Shown: positions 19,900-27,738 of the stretch, one piece after another
Position numbering within the stretch: position 1 is the first letter of the stretch
How the letters are laid out: each line of letters starts with the position of its first letter
Origin: Chitinophagaceae bacterium
Lineage (GTDB): Bacteria; Bacteroidota; Bacteroidia; Chitinophagales; Chitinophagaceae
Assembly (NCBI GenBank): GCA_017307755.1
Contig: JAFKGQ010000004.1
Location: 1-64,000 of the forward strand
DNA length: 64,000 nucleotides
Direction of reading: 5' to 3'
Notes under the pieces: generated by a model
The model's input: the letters and a program-made list of their open reading frames with translations, nothing else
What the model was told of the DNA's origin: nothing
The model's database searches: none
Translations under genes and position numbers: made by a program

Positions 19900-20830
19900 G
19901 AAAAAAAGGTCTTTAAGGCGTACGATCTTCATTGCCTGCGAGGGCAGGAATACGGAGCCTATCTATTTTGAGAAAATCGCGGAAGAGATCGAGGACCGGG
20001 GTACTTTTTCGGTGACGATCTACCCTGAAAGAGGCGACGATACACACGTGTCGCATGCGCTGGGCTTGGTATTGGAGGCCCGCTCCAGGATCGATGATTT
20101 TGACGAGGTTTGGGTGGTGTTCGACCGGAACGGCTATACGAAGCATAAGGAGGCGTTCGAACTGGCGGCGGATCCGGTGAACGGGAAACGGGTGCATATC
20201 GCTTTTTCCAGTATCGCGTTCGAGATGTGGGTACTGTTGCATTTCGAGAAGTCGGACACGGCGTTTGCGAAATCGGCCGGGATTGTCCAGTTATTGAGGG
20301 ATAAGGAGTATTTCCCATCTTATGAAAAGAAGGCATACCTGGATACGTATTCTTTTTTACGGGACCGGACTTTGCTGGCGATGGAGAACGCGGCCTGGCT
20401 CAGGCATGAGCTGGCCAGGGCCGGGATGTTGGACGGTCGGCCGTTGTACGAGCTGAATCCTTATACGGATGTAGACATGCTCGTATTAAGTCTGCTGGAG
20501 GTCCGCGAGAAATATATGTGGGGAATACCGGGAGAGCTTGTCAGCGCTGGTGGTGCCGGAGTTAAAGTGGAGAAAATGGAGGACGGCTTGTCTCTCAGGG
20601 TGACGGTGGCGAATGGCGGCGGCGGGTCGTTGCTGTTTAACGCTGCGAATATCGGGGAGCAGTTTTCGATCCGGTCTGGTGAAGGTGTGATTGCGGTGTC
20701 GATCGATAAAACGGCACACGTTGCGCCGGGAGAGCGGGTTGCCTTTGTGCTAACGCCAGCGGAAGCGCCCGGCGAGGGGGCGGTCCTGGTGTGGTTGTTT
20801 GAAAGCTACCGGGTGATGATCGGGTTGTAG
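19892..20830 (+). CDS. rloB: RloB-like (AbiLii-type) protein, probable toxin/nuclease partner
   Basis: A 312-residue RloB-family protein. The N-terminal part (IFIACEGRNTEPIYFEKI, then DEVWVVFDRNGYTKH and AFSSIAFEMWVLLHFE) is characteristic of RloB and has the acidic layout of a TOPRIM-like fold: an E near the start and a VFDRN segment. I place the start at 19892, where ATG overlaps the rloA stop, not at an in-frame ATG 54 bases earlier inside rloA. The last 110 residues form a separate beta-rich part not usual in the family core (for example LRVTVANGGGGSLLF). The pair is presumed to act in abortive infection; enzymatic activity is inferred. Confidence 0.85.
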   Translation: MTRKKRSLRRTIFIACEGRNTEPIYFEKIAEEIEDRGTFSVTIYPERGDDTHVSHALGLVLEARSRIDDFDEVWVVFDRNGYTKHKEAFELAADPVNGKRVHIAFSSIAFEMWVLLHFEKSDTAFAKSAGIVQLLRDKEYFPSYEKKAYLDTYSFLRDRTLLAMENAAWLRHELARAGMLDGRPLYELNPYTDVDMLVLSLLEVREKYMWGIPGELVSAGGAGVKVEKMEDGLSLRVTVANGGGGSLLFNAANIGEQFSIRSGEGVIAVSIDKTAHVAPGERVAFVLTPAEAPGEGAVLVWLFESYRVMIGL

Positions 20831-20887
20831 GCAACATATATCAGAGAAATCGCATCTATCCCAAATAAGCAAGTTGTTCCCTATTGA

Positions 20888-21262
20888 TTATTGATTTTCG
20901 GTTTTAGCTATCTTATATTCATTCAACTCAAATTTCAACTCCTCGATTTGCTTATCTTTCTTGACAAGCTCTTCCGTAAAATACTTAACCACATTCTTGA
21001 CAGACGGGGCAACATCTTCCAATTTGGCTCCGGCAGCGAGCTTCAACAAACCTCTTTCATCGAATTTTTCAAATACATCTACCGGAACCTTTAGGATTTC
21101 CGCAGCCTGCTCCAGCCTAGACCTGGGAATCGTTTCCTGTTTCTCCCATTTTGATATTTGCTGCTGTTTGACACCCATTTTCCTTGCAAAGATCTCTTGC
21201 TTCATTCCGCTTAAGAGACGAAGATAACGGAGGCTTGTACCGTGGTGGATAGACTCGGACAT
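20888..21262 (-). CDS. XRE-family helix-turn-helix regulator
   Basis: A 124-residue DNA-binding protein. Residues about 8-65 form a Cro/C1-type helix-turn-helix (RLLSGMKQEIFARKMGVKQQ, with the recognition helix starting at QQQISKWE). The C-terminal 35 residues are charged and predicted coiled-coil (ELVKKDKQIEELKFELNEY), which may serve in dimerisation. It is convergent to rloB and divergent from the HEPN gene. A TAACTTTG box lies upstream at 21327-21334. It may control the nearby defence genes or the recombinase; no target is shown by the sequence. Confidence 0.85.
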   Translation of the reverse strand: MSESIHHGTSLRYLRLLSGMKQEIFARKMGVKQQQISKWEKQETIPRSRLEQAAEILKVPVDVFEKFDERGLLKLAAGAKLEDVAPSVKNVVKYFTEELVKKDKQIEELKFELNEYKIAKTENQ

Positions 21263-21672
21263 AGGTTTAATTTATTGATGACCGTAATAAATGGTTGGAA
21301 GCCATTTTATTAAAAATACACCCAAACAAAGTTATAAATTATGGATAATCAATAAAATAAATCTATTATATTCGCGGGAGTAAATAACGCCGTTTCTACG
21401 GCGGCTAATAAATATTACTTTTGATGTTCTTCATGACCTGAAGGACTTCACTATAAAGTCTCGATCAGAAAACGGCCAATTTTCAAACAGTTGAGATGAT
21501 AGTGACAGCCCATTCTATACCTATATAGGGTGGGCCCCTATCAGCTTATCAACTGTGGGCGCTTGGCCGTGCCTCTGATCGGTAAGACGGGGCCCGCCCT
21601 TTATAATTTTATTCTGACAGCTCCGCTTACAGCAGACTTACATTATATCAAACATCCTAAATGTAAGTGTCA
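21263..21672. other. divergent intergenic region, XRE gene to HEPN gene
   Basis: About 410 bases. The XRE-side third is AT-rich and holds its likely promoter; the HEPN-side part is mixed in composition, with GGGCCC-type words near 21533 and 21589. Short frames overlapping the HEPN start show no family features. I see no gene here. Confidence 0.45.
21327..21334 (-). promoter_or_regulatory. probable -7 box of the XRE gene
   Basis: On the minus strand TAACTTTG matches TAnnTTTG, 65 bases before the XRE start codon. A TTG about 15-18 bases further upstream could be the -33 element, but the spacing is short. Confidence 0.4.
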
Positions 21673-22557
21673 ATGCCAATCACCAAACCTTCTACCATCG
21701 GCATCCTCCCCAGGTCGCTCCAACAGGTGCTTGCCGAAGTGGTTAACAAGATTGTCAGTGCCGTCCAACCAGAAAAGATCATTTGCTATGGCCTGCGATC
21801 AGTTCATTATCAAGATTGGGGTTGTTTCTTAGATGAAGGGGTTATACGGGACACCTACCGATTGAAACTGGACTTGCTTATCATCGCTCCTGTCACGAAG
21901 GGGCAATTGGAGCAGGACATCAGCTTTGCTGCCGAACAGCAGTGTAAGCCCCTGGCTGATGTCCACTGCATCACCCATAAGATTCACTCCGTGAACGAGA
22001 ATTTGACCAAAGGCAATCCCTTCTTTTGCGCCTTATATAATAAGGGTCTGCTCATCTATGACGCCGGGCAGACAGCGTTGGATACTCCCGGCCTTTCGGT
22101 AGGAACAAGCCTAGAAAGAAATATTCTTGAAGTCATCTGGTCCCGATGGTATGGATTGGCTCAGCATTTTTATAAAAGCGCCGTCGATTCTCAGGACTTC
22201 GAAAGGCCGGACCTTACTGCATTCATGCTACACCAAGCGATGGAACATACCTGTGGGGCATTGATTCGCATCTTTACCGGTTACCGACCCAATACCCATA
22301 ACCTCAGCCGTCTGCTTATGATGGTTGAAAACTTCACCGATCAGTTCACCAGGATATTCCCAAAGGGTACTAAACAGGAAGAGGACCTATATAGTGTATT
22401 GCAACATGGCTATTTGGATGCCCGATACAAGGATGAGTACATCGTTCCGATCGGAATCCTTGACATCTTGATCCAACGAGTACAGGAAGCACAAGCAGTT
22501 GCCGCCATTTTGTATCAGGAAAAACTATCCCTTTATTCCCTTCCAAAGGTTGGGTAA
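21673..22557 (+). CDS. HEPN-domain protein with degenerate nucleotidyltransferase-like N-terminus
   Basis: A 294-residue protein. The C-terminal half (about 150-285) has the HEPN pattern FMLHQAMEHTCGALIRIF followed by RPNTHNLSRLL, as in HEPN (PF05168-type) proteins. The N-terminal half (IICYGLRSV, later LKLDLLIIAP) looks like a MNT-type nucleotidyltransferase, but the G-S pair of the active site reads G-L, so catalysis is doubtful. Separate MNT and HEPN genes make known toxin-antitoxin pairs; here both parts are in one chain, a form common in Bacteroidota. Start chosen at ATG 21673, two codons after a possible GTG. It lies between the XRE gene and the recombinase module. Function unknown. Confidence 0.65.
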   Translation: MPITKPSTIGILPRSLQQVLAEVVNKIVSAVQPEKIICYGLRSVHYQDWGCFLDEGVIRDTYRLKLDLLIIAPVTKGQLEQDISFAAEQQCKPLADVHCITHKIHSVNENLTKGNPFFCALYNKGLLIYDAGQTALDTPGLSVGTSLERNILEVIWSRWYGLAQHFYKSAVDSQDFERPDLTAFMLHQAMEHTCGALIRIFTGYRPNTHNLSRLLMMVENFTDQFTRIFPKGTKQEEDLYSVLQHGYLDARYKDEYIVPIGILDILIQRVQEAQAVAAILYQEKLSLYSLPKVG

Positions 22558-22768
22558 ATAAAATCAATCAAATCCGACAGGGCCTTAATGTGCGGGCAAT
22601 GTTTTTTTAAATGGGGGGCAAATAGTAAATATTGAGGGCTATGAAAAAGTATCGTCATACCCGAACGCTCAATTTTTGGAATTGTTCGGCATAACACGGC
22701 TAAACACGCCCTAACCCGGAAACTAGTTTTTGAACTTGTCGCACCTTTGTATTTTAATCCTGGACCTT

Positions 22769-23059
22769 ATGAAAAAGACTGCACAGCCAAAGACGGATCG
22801 TCAGCCTTCGTTTGAAATTGCGACAGTACGAATGCTTACCATAGATCCCTCCAAAGCCATCCTCAACCAGCACGGCATCAACTATACCGATGAAGAAATA
22901 ACCATCATCCGGGACTTTATCACCCGGCTAACCGAAATCACCCTTGCCTTCCACGAACGGGCAAAAGTCAAACGAGTTATTCCTATCACCCAAATAAACA
23001 ACCATGAATCAGCAAAGAGCCTACCTCTACATCCGAGTCAGCACCGACGAGCAAGCTGA
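22769..23059 (+). CDS. small conserved-looking protein before the recombinase
   Basis: A 96-residue protein I do not recognise. Start taken as the ATG at 22769 (MKKTAQPK), 13 codons after an earlier in-frame start. The middle (SKAILNQHGINYTDEEITII and the following RDFITRLTEITLAFHE) looks like real helical protein; the last 20 residues are low quality because they overlap the recombinase gene by 56 bases in another frame. The position directly before an integrase suggests an accessory protein such as a directionality factor, but there is no motif to prove it. The long overlap may mean translational coupling. Confidence 0.5.
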   Translation: MKKTAQPKTDRQPSFEIATVRMLTIDPSKAILNQHGINYTDEEITIIRDFITRLTEITLAFHERAKVKRVIPITQINNHESAKSLPLHPSQHRRAS

Positions 23060-24563
23060 CAAAGGTTACAGCCAGCGCAACCAGGACGAACAGTTGCGGA
23101 AGTATTGCGAACACCACAATATTGCCGTTGCTGGCGTCTATTGGGAAGACTATTCCGGAAAAACTTTCGACCGGCCGGAGTTTAATGTCTTCCTCCAGAA
23201 CATCAAGAAGAACCGAAATTCTGCCGAGTTACTTCTATTTTTAAAATGGGACCGCTTTTCCCGCAATGTGGCTGAATCTTATGCCACGATACATCAGCTA
23301 AGAAAGCTGGGCATCGAACCGCAGGCCATTGAACAGCCCCTGGACATGAGCATCCCCGAAAGCAAGATCATGCTGGCTATCTACCTTGCCGCACCGGAAG
23401 TAGAGAATGACCGGCGAGCACTAAACGTTATCGCCGGCATGAGAAAAGCCATGAAAGAGGGTAGGCATGTCAACATGGCCCCGAAGGGCTACCGTAATAG
23501 CCGGGATGAATACAACAACAAGATCATCAGTCCCGGCAAGGACGCGGAGGTCGTAACCTGGGTCTTCAACGAAGTCATCAGAGAAGTCCACAATATCATG
23601 GACATCTGGCGGATGGCAAAAGGGAAGGGGCTGAAAGTCAGCAAAAGCCAGATCTGGAACATTCTAAAGAATCCCATCTACTGCGGAAAGATCTATGTCC
23701 CCACCTACAAAAAGGAAGAAGCGATGATCGTTCAGGGAAAACACCAACCCTTGATCAGTGAAAATCTCTTCAACGAAGTCCAGGATGTTCTTAACGGCAG
23801 GAAGCGAAAGCCATTAGGTCGCAGATACGGCCAAAAAGATGAATACCCCCTTAGAGGCGCCCTGATCTGCCAACAATGCGGAAGGATATTGACCGGCAGC
23901 TCCGCCAGGGGCAACGGCGGACTGTATTTCTACTATCACTGCGTAAAGGGCTGCAAGGAAAGAGCAAAAGCCGAAGATGTCAATGACCTTTTCCTAAAGG
24001 AGCTGAAAACCATTAACAGCCAAATCAACCAGAACACCATCGAGTACCAACGGGCCGTATTACACCATCACCTCAACATCGAACCCCAAGACAAGACAAA
24101 AAGAATCGAACAGCTAAAAGGGACCATAGAAAAGAATGAACAGAGCCTAAAGAACGCGAGGAAAAAGCTCTTCGACGGGGAGATCGAAATAGAAGACCTG
24201 AACGAAGCCAAGAGCATCTATCAGCCTGAGATCAACCGCCTGCAACAGGAGTTGACTAAAGTAAACACGAAAGACGACACCCTAACCGACCAGGTCGAGA
24301 CCTGCTTGCAAATCGTCACCAATCTCCCTAATTTCTACAAAAACGGTGACCTACTCCTCAAACAACAGCTCATCGGTTTGATCTACCCCGAAAAAGCGAT
24401 CCTCAAAGAAAACACAATTCAAACCATCCGGCCCAACCGCGCCATCGAGCTGATATGCCGGCCCAGCGCCGATCGCAGCGACCCCCAAAAGAAAATGGCC
24501 TTCAAAAATGAAGACCATTCCAATGTGGTGACCCTGTCAGGATTCAAACCTGAAACCTTTTGA
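23004..24563 (+). CDS. large serine recombinase (site-specific integrase) of the island
   Basis: A 519-residue recombinase. The resolvase-type catalytic domain opens with YLYIRVSTDEQ, with nucleophile S13, and continues with LKWDRFSRN. The recombinase domain follows (PKGYRNSRDEYN, SQIWNILKNPIYCGK), then a zinc ribbon (CQQCGRILTG and CVKGCKE near 290-320) and a coiled-coil (about 360-430), the standard plan of large serine integrases. The last 35 bases of the gene lie inside tRNA-Arg on the other strand, so its C-terminal residues TLSGFKPETF come from the host tRNA sequence. Presumed to integrate and excise the 1510-24544 island. Serine enzymes rarely use tRNA genes with a long shared core, which is notable. 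Confidence 0.9.
   Translation: MNQQRAYLYIRVSTDEQADKGYSQRNQDEQLRKYCEHHNIAVAGVYWEDYSGKTFDRPEFNVFLQNIKKNRNSAELLLFLKWDRFSRNVAESYATIHQLRKLGIEPQAIEQPLDMSIPESKIMLAIYLAAPEVENDRRALNVIAGMRKAMKEGRHVNMAPKGYRNSRDEYNNKIISPGKDAEVVTWVFNEVIREVHNIMDIWRMAKGKGLKVSKSQIWNILKNPIYCGKIYVPTYKKEEAMIVQGKHQPLISENLFNEVQDVLNGRKRKPLGRRYGQKDEYPLRGALICQQCGRILTGSSARGNGGLYFYYHCVKGCKERAKAEDVNDLFLKELKTINSQINQNTIEYQRAVLHHHLNIEPQDKTKRIEQLKGTIEKNEQSLKNARKKLFDGEIEIEDLNEAKSIYQPEINRLQQELTKVNTKDDTLTDQVETCLQIVTNLPNFYKNGDLLLKQQLIGLIYPEKAILKENTIQTIRPNRAIELICRPSADRSDPQKKMAFKNEDHSNVVTLSGFKPETF
24528..24544. repeat. right attachment repeat, in the 3' end of tRNA-Arg
   Basis: gtgaccctgtcaggatt, identical to 1510-1526. It covers the base after the discriminator, the discriminator, the 3' acceptor strand, the 3' T-stem and the end of the T-loop, so integration keeps the tRNA intact. 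Confidence 0.8.
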
Positions 24564-24602
24564 TCCGTAGTCAAATGCTCTATTCAGTTGAGCTACAGGG
24601 CC
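24529..24602 (-). tRNA. tRNA-Arg (anticodon ACG)
   Basis: A 74-base cloverleaf on the minus strand: acceptor GGCCCTG with CAGGGTC (one G-T pair), D-stem GCTC/GAGC, anticodon stem TTTGA/TCAAA with loop CTACGGA (anticodon ACG), a 5-base variable loop, T-stem TCAGG/CCTGA with loop TTTGAAT, and discriminator A. CCA is not encoded. The first adenosine of the anticodon would be expected to be inosine, reading CGU, CGC and CGA. The 3' end is the integration site of the island, and the recombinase gene overlaps it in antisense by 35 bases. Confidence 0.93.
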
Positions 24603-24619
24603 GAGTCCTATTGAACTAT

Positions 24620-24630
24620 CCCCTAAGGGG
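24620..24630 (-). repeat. short hairpin in the tRNA-Arg leader
   Basis: CCCC-TAA-GGGG between the likely promoter and the tRNA 5' end. Could be a processing signal or chance. Confidence 0.25.
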
Positions 24631-24633
24631 TTG

Positions 24634-24641
24634 CAAATATA
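24634..24641 (-). promoter_or_regulatory. probable -7 box of tRNA-Arg
   Basis: On the minus strand TATATTTG matches TAnnTTTG, 32 bases before the mature tRNA 5' end. No clear TTTG at -33. Confidence 0.5.
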
Positions 24642-24667
24642 TAATAAAATCTGGACAGGAAAAAATA

Positions 24668-25441
24668 CTACTCATAAATCTTCATCGCCGTCTTTTCCAC
24701 CACTCCTTTGGGGAGCAACCACGCTATAAAGGCGCCCACTTTATTGATCATCCCGGCGATGACCTCTGTCTTGCCCGCCAGCATGGCTTTTACCGCGATG
24801 GATGCCACCGCATGGGGTGACATATTAAACTTTTCCGCCGCCTTCATGCCCTTTTCTCCCAACTGCGCCCGGTTAGGGAAATCGGTATCCGTCGCTCCCG
24901 GGCTGATCACCGTTACGGATACGGAAGATCCCCGCAGCTCCTGGTGCAATCCCCTGCTAAAGGACAATACGAAGGCTTTGGTGGCGGCATAGAGGCTTAG
25001 GCGGGGTACAGCCTGATATGCGGCTGAGCTGGCTATATTCAGAATGTATGCCCGGGATTGTTTGCGCAGGTCCGGCAGGAACAGACGGGTCATGCCTACC
25101 AGCGTATCCATATTCAGGTGCATCATGTTGAGATGCTGTACCGTATTGTACTTTTCAAAAGGTCCGCTGAGGCCGTACCCTGCGTTGTTTACCAGCGCTT
25201 GCACGGTATACCCTTTGTTCTTACACCAATCGTACACCTGTTGAGGAGCGTCTGCGAGAGAAAGGTCCAGGGCCAGCCAGTCGGCTGTTATCTTATAGCG
25301 CGCGGCAAGTTCTCCGGCGGTCTGTATCAGCAGGTCGCCGCTGCGGGCTACCAGGAGCACGTTGAACCCTCTGCGGGCGAGTTCTTCGGCAATGGCCTTA
25401 CCGATGCCTTTACTGGCGCCTGTGATCAAAGCATATTCCAT
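24668..25441 (-). CDS. short-chain dehydrogenase/reductase (SDR)
   Basis: A 257-residue classical SDR. The NAD(P)-binding TGASKGIG is at 7-14, LVNNAGYG near 90, the catalytic serine in IASSAAY and the YAATK motif (Y and K of the active site) near 155. The C-terminal tail ends in MINKVGAFIAWLLPKGVVEK, a hydrophobic stretch typical of the DltE/YqjQ-like subgroup that may touch the membrane. Substrate unknown; oxidation or reduction of a carbonyl or hydroxyl group is expected. It is the first chromosomal gene right of the island, separated from the dioxygenase gene by a strong hairpin. Confidence 0.88.
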   Translation of the reverse strand: MEYALITGASKGIGKAIAEELARRGFNVLLVARSGDLLIQTAGELAARYKITADWLALDLSLADAPQQVYDWCKNKGYTVQALVNNAGYGLSGPFEKYNTVQHLNMMHLNMDTLVGMTRLFLPDLRKQSRAYILNIASSAAYQAVPRLSLYAATKAFVLSFSRGLHQELRGSSVSVTVISPGATDTDFPNRAQLGEKGMKAAEKFNMSPHAVASIAVKAMLAGKTEVIAGMINKVGAFIAWLLPKGVVEKTAMKIYE

Positions 25442-25451
25442 GATATCAAAG

Positions 25452-25482
25452 TTAAAGGGCCAACATGTGTTGGCCCCTTTTT
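25452..25482. terminator. bidirectional intrinsic terminator
   Basis: GGGCCAACA (25457-25465) pairs with TGTTGGCCC (25468-25476); five T's follow on the plus strand and TTTAACTTT on the minus strand. On the minus strand it ends the dioxygenase transcript before the SDR gene. Confidence 0.75.
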
Positions 25483-25500
25483 CGTTATAGATTTAATTAT

Positions 25501-26316
25501 TTAGTTCTGTACTTTCGAGGCAAAGCGATGATAGAATGGTGTCTTGCTCTTTTCGTCCTTGGGCATGTATTTACCTGTAATGATCGGTACATACATCACA
25601 CGGCGGCGGCTGGCTTCTCCGTACAAAGGGGATTGTTGTGCACGATGCCAGATCCGTCCGTCATGTACGGTAAGATCGCCCGCGTTCAGGTCGAACCCTA
25701 TCTCCCGGCGGTCGGGATTATTGTCGATAAAATATTTCTTACCAAACAAAAGTCTGAGGATGCCTTGTTTATGAGTACCCGGTAATACCCTCAGCCCACC
25801 GTTCTCAAAGGGGGTATCATCCAGATGGATGCCTACGTTCAGCATCGGCATGATCTTTTGGCCCAGGAACAGGTCCCGGGGGCTATCCGTATGCCAGCCC
25901 ATCTGTGTAAAGGAGCTTTCGGGCATCCTGACGTAATGGTTCAGGATAAGACCGTCCTTCTCATTTTCGCTGATGCGGCCTTCATAGGGAGATAAAAGAC
26001 CTACAAGGGCCTTTATCCTGGGATCCTGCAGCAATTCATGCAGGGGCTCACTGTAAAGGGAGAGAAAACACATGCGCTGGATCATCTTATTGCCATCCTG
26101 ATCCTTTCCGAATTTCAGGGGGATACCATTGACCTTTTCCCGGCCTTCCTCCAGCCATTGTTTCTCTATCCGGTTGAGCTCAGAAATGAATAATTGAACA
26201 GTCTCCGATTTAAGAAAATTCCTAAATATGATAACTCCATATTTATCGAAAAAGTTAAATTGCTCGTCTGTCAGTTTATCTCCTAGTATAAAATCGGGGC
26301 ATTCAAATTTTTTCAT
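25501..26316 (-). CDS. phytanoyl-CoA dioxygenase (PhyH) family protein
   Basis: A 271-residue Fe(II)/2-oxoglutarate-dependent oxygenase. The iron ligands are visible as H-x-D in MGWHTDSPRD and a distal histidine in VHDGRIWHRAQ; the arginine for 2-oxoglutarate is probably in the following SRRRVMYVP. The N-terminal FFDKYGVIIFRNFL fits PhyH. Such enzymes hydroxylate small molecules, often in secondary metabolism or lipid turnover; the substrate is not deducible. The gene stands alone with a hairpin terminator downstream and a possible TACATTTG box about 110 bases upstream. Confidence 0.85.
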   Translation of the reverse strand: MKKFECPDFILGDKLTDEQFNFFDKYGVIIFRNFLKSETVQLFISELNRIEKQWLEEGREKVNGIPLKFGKDQDGNKMIQRMCFLSLYSEPLHELLQDPRIKALVGLLSPYEGRISENEKDGLILNHYVRMPESSFTQMGWHTDSPRDLFLGQKIMPMLNVGIHLDDTPFENGGLRVLPGTHKQGILRLLFGKKYFIDNNPDRREIGFDLNAGDLTVHDGRIWHRAQQSPLYGEASRRRVMYVPIITGKYMPKDEKSKTPFYHRFASKVQN

Positions 26317-26424
26317 AATGCTAGCTTTTATTTAAGAAAGGGAAGGGTCTTCCTTTCCGCTTCAGAAGCCTTTAAATATTTTATGAATTTAATTTTAACA
26401 AATTGTGAATTCTTCATTAATCTC

Positions 26425-26432
26425 CAAATGTA
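26425..26432 (-). promoter_or_regulatory. candidate -7 box for the PhyH-family gene
   Basis: On the minus strand TACATTTG matches TAnnTTTG, which would give a 5' leader of about 100 bases. No obvious -33 element. Confidence 0.3.
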
Positions 26433-26509
26433 AGAAAATTAGATTTTTCCGTGTTAATTTGCCTGTTTTTTATCGAATATCGTAAATAAACACCTTAATT
26501 ACACTATAG

Positions 26510-27721
26510 TTGCGCCGTCTGTTCAGGAAAACACCACATATCTTAGGGCTCTGGTTGTCTTTTTTGCTCTCTTTTAACCTATTTGCGCAAAAGGACAGCA
26601 CTGGCAAAATACCTGTTGAACAATTGCCGGATCATATAAAGCTACCTGACAATATCAGGGTCCCTGTCAAAGTTCCGGTGAATCTCCCCGGCAAGCAGCC
26701 TATGCCCCAAAGCCCGGCAAATCTACGTCATATTATCGTACTGCCAATCATTGCCCGATCTATTGAAACCGGCTGGTCCTTCGGGCTTGCCAGCGCCTCT
26801 ACTTTCCATCTCAATGCCCATGATAGCGCTACGCGTACATCAAACGCCCAGGCCGTGGCACTGTATACAACCCGCAGCCAGTTTGTAGTAGCACTAAATG
26901 GTTCCATTTATTTCCCGGGGGAACGATTTATTCTCAACGAGCAACTCTCATACAGCTCTTTCCCTGACAATTTCTGGGGATTAGGCAAACAGGCCCCGGA
27001 TAGCAACAAAGAGTCCTATAAATTTAAGCAGTATTATGTTTACTTGCATCCACAATGCCGGGTTGGGAGCAATCTTTTTTTGGGGGTCGTTTTTGAGCAT
27101 CAGCGGGTGTTTGACATGGAATATGACAAAGGCAAGCTTTTTGACAAGCAGAACATCATCGGCAGACAGGGTTATCATATTTCGGGTCTGGGGCTTAGTT
27201 TTACGTATGATACGCGTAATAATGCCTTTTCTCCAAGTAAGGGCATGATGATGCAATTCTGGTTTGATCATTTTATGCCCTGGCTTGGCTCTGATTATCA
27301 ATATACTAGCTATAATATTGATATCCGGCGCTTTATCCGGATATACAACGGCCAGATACTGGCCTTACAGGCTTACGGGCAATTTACGGCTGGGGATGTC
27401 CCCTTGCGTAGCCTGGCCGCCCTGGGTGGGGCCAATAACATGCGGGGATATTATGCAGGCAGGTTCCGGGATAAGAACCAGGGGGTTCTGCAGGCCGAAT
27501 ACCGTGTACCCATTATCGGGCGTTTGGGCGCCGTAGGTTTTGCAGGCATTGGAAATGTTGGTTCAGAACTAAAAGACGTTGATTTTCATTGCCTTAAGTA
27601 CTCTTATGGGGGTGGGGTGCGGATTGCCCTGAACAAGACGGAGAAATTAAACCTGCGTCTGGATTACGGACTGGGCAAACATTCCCAGGGATTTTACCTG
27701 CAGCTGGGAGAAGCTTTTTAA
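26510..27721 (+). CDS. Omp85/BamA-like outer-membrane barrel protein without POTRA domains
   Basis: A 403-residue protein with an N-terminal signal peptide (LGLWLSFLLSFNLFAQ) and a bacterial surface antigen (D15/Omp85) type barrel. GGANNMRGYYAGRFRDK resembles the conserved loop motif of the family, and the chain ends in a C-terminal phenylalanine (LQLGEAF), as outer-membrane barrels do. There is no room for POTRA repeats between signal peptide and barrel, so it is not BamA itself. A TTG start at 26510 is used because a stop codon lies directly upstream in frame and no ATG is available. Cargo unknown; it could be a patatin-like or lipid-transport accessory barrel. Confidence 0.8.
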   Translation: MRRLFRKTPHILGLWLSFLLSFNLFAQKDSTGKIPVEQLPDHIKLPDNIRVPVKVPVNLPGKQPMPQSPANLRHIIVLPIIARSIETGWSFGLASASTFHLNAHDSATRTSNAQAVALYTTRSQFVVALNGSIYFPGERFILNEQLSYSSFPDNFWGLGKQAPDSNKESYKFKQYYVYLHPQCRVGSNLFLGVVFEHQRVFDMEYDKGKLFDKQNIIGRQGYHISGLGLSFTYDTRNNAFSPSKGMMMQFWFDHFMPWLGSDYQYTSYNIDIRRFIRIYNGQILALQAYGQFTAGDVPLRSLAALGGANNMRGYYAGRFRDKNQGVLQAEYRVPIIGRLGAVGFAGIGNVGSELKDVDFHCLKYSYGGGVRIALNKTEKLNLRLDYGLGKHSQGFYLQLGEAF

Positions 27722-27738
27722 CCTCGCGCCCAATTGGG

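Larger units (their letters stand above)
1510..24544. mobile_element. integrated defence island in tRNA-Arg with large serine recombinase
   Basis: A segment of about 23 kb bounded by the 17-bp direct repeats at 1510-1526 and 24528-24544. The recombinase gene sits at the right end and runs into the tRNA, the usual place for an integrase beside its attachment site. Cargo is a Septu-like pair, a DISARM-related operon, RloA/RloB, an XRE regulator and a HEPN protein. No conjugation, relaxase or phage structural genes are visible, so if it moves it is an integrative genomic island rather than a conjugative element. Much of the cargo looks more AT-rich than the chromosome to the right, except rloAB. 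Boundaries are seen directly; mobility is inference. Confidence 0.8.

Noticed and set aside
26510..27721. BamA assembly protein
   Set aside because: The barrel resembles Omp85 proteins, but there is no space for POTRA domains, so it cannot be BamA itself.
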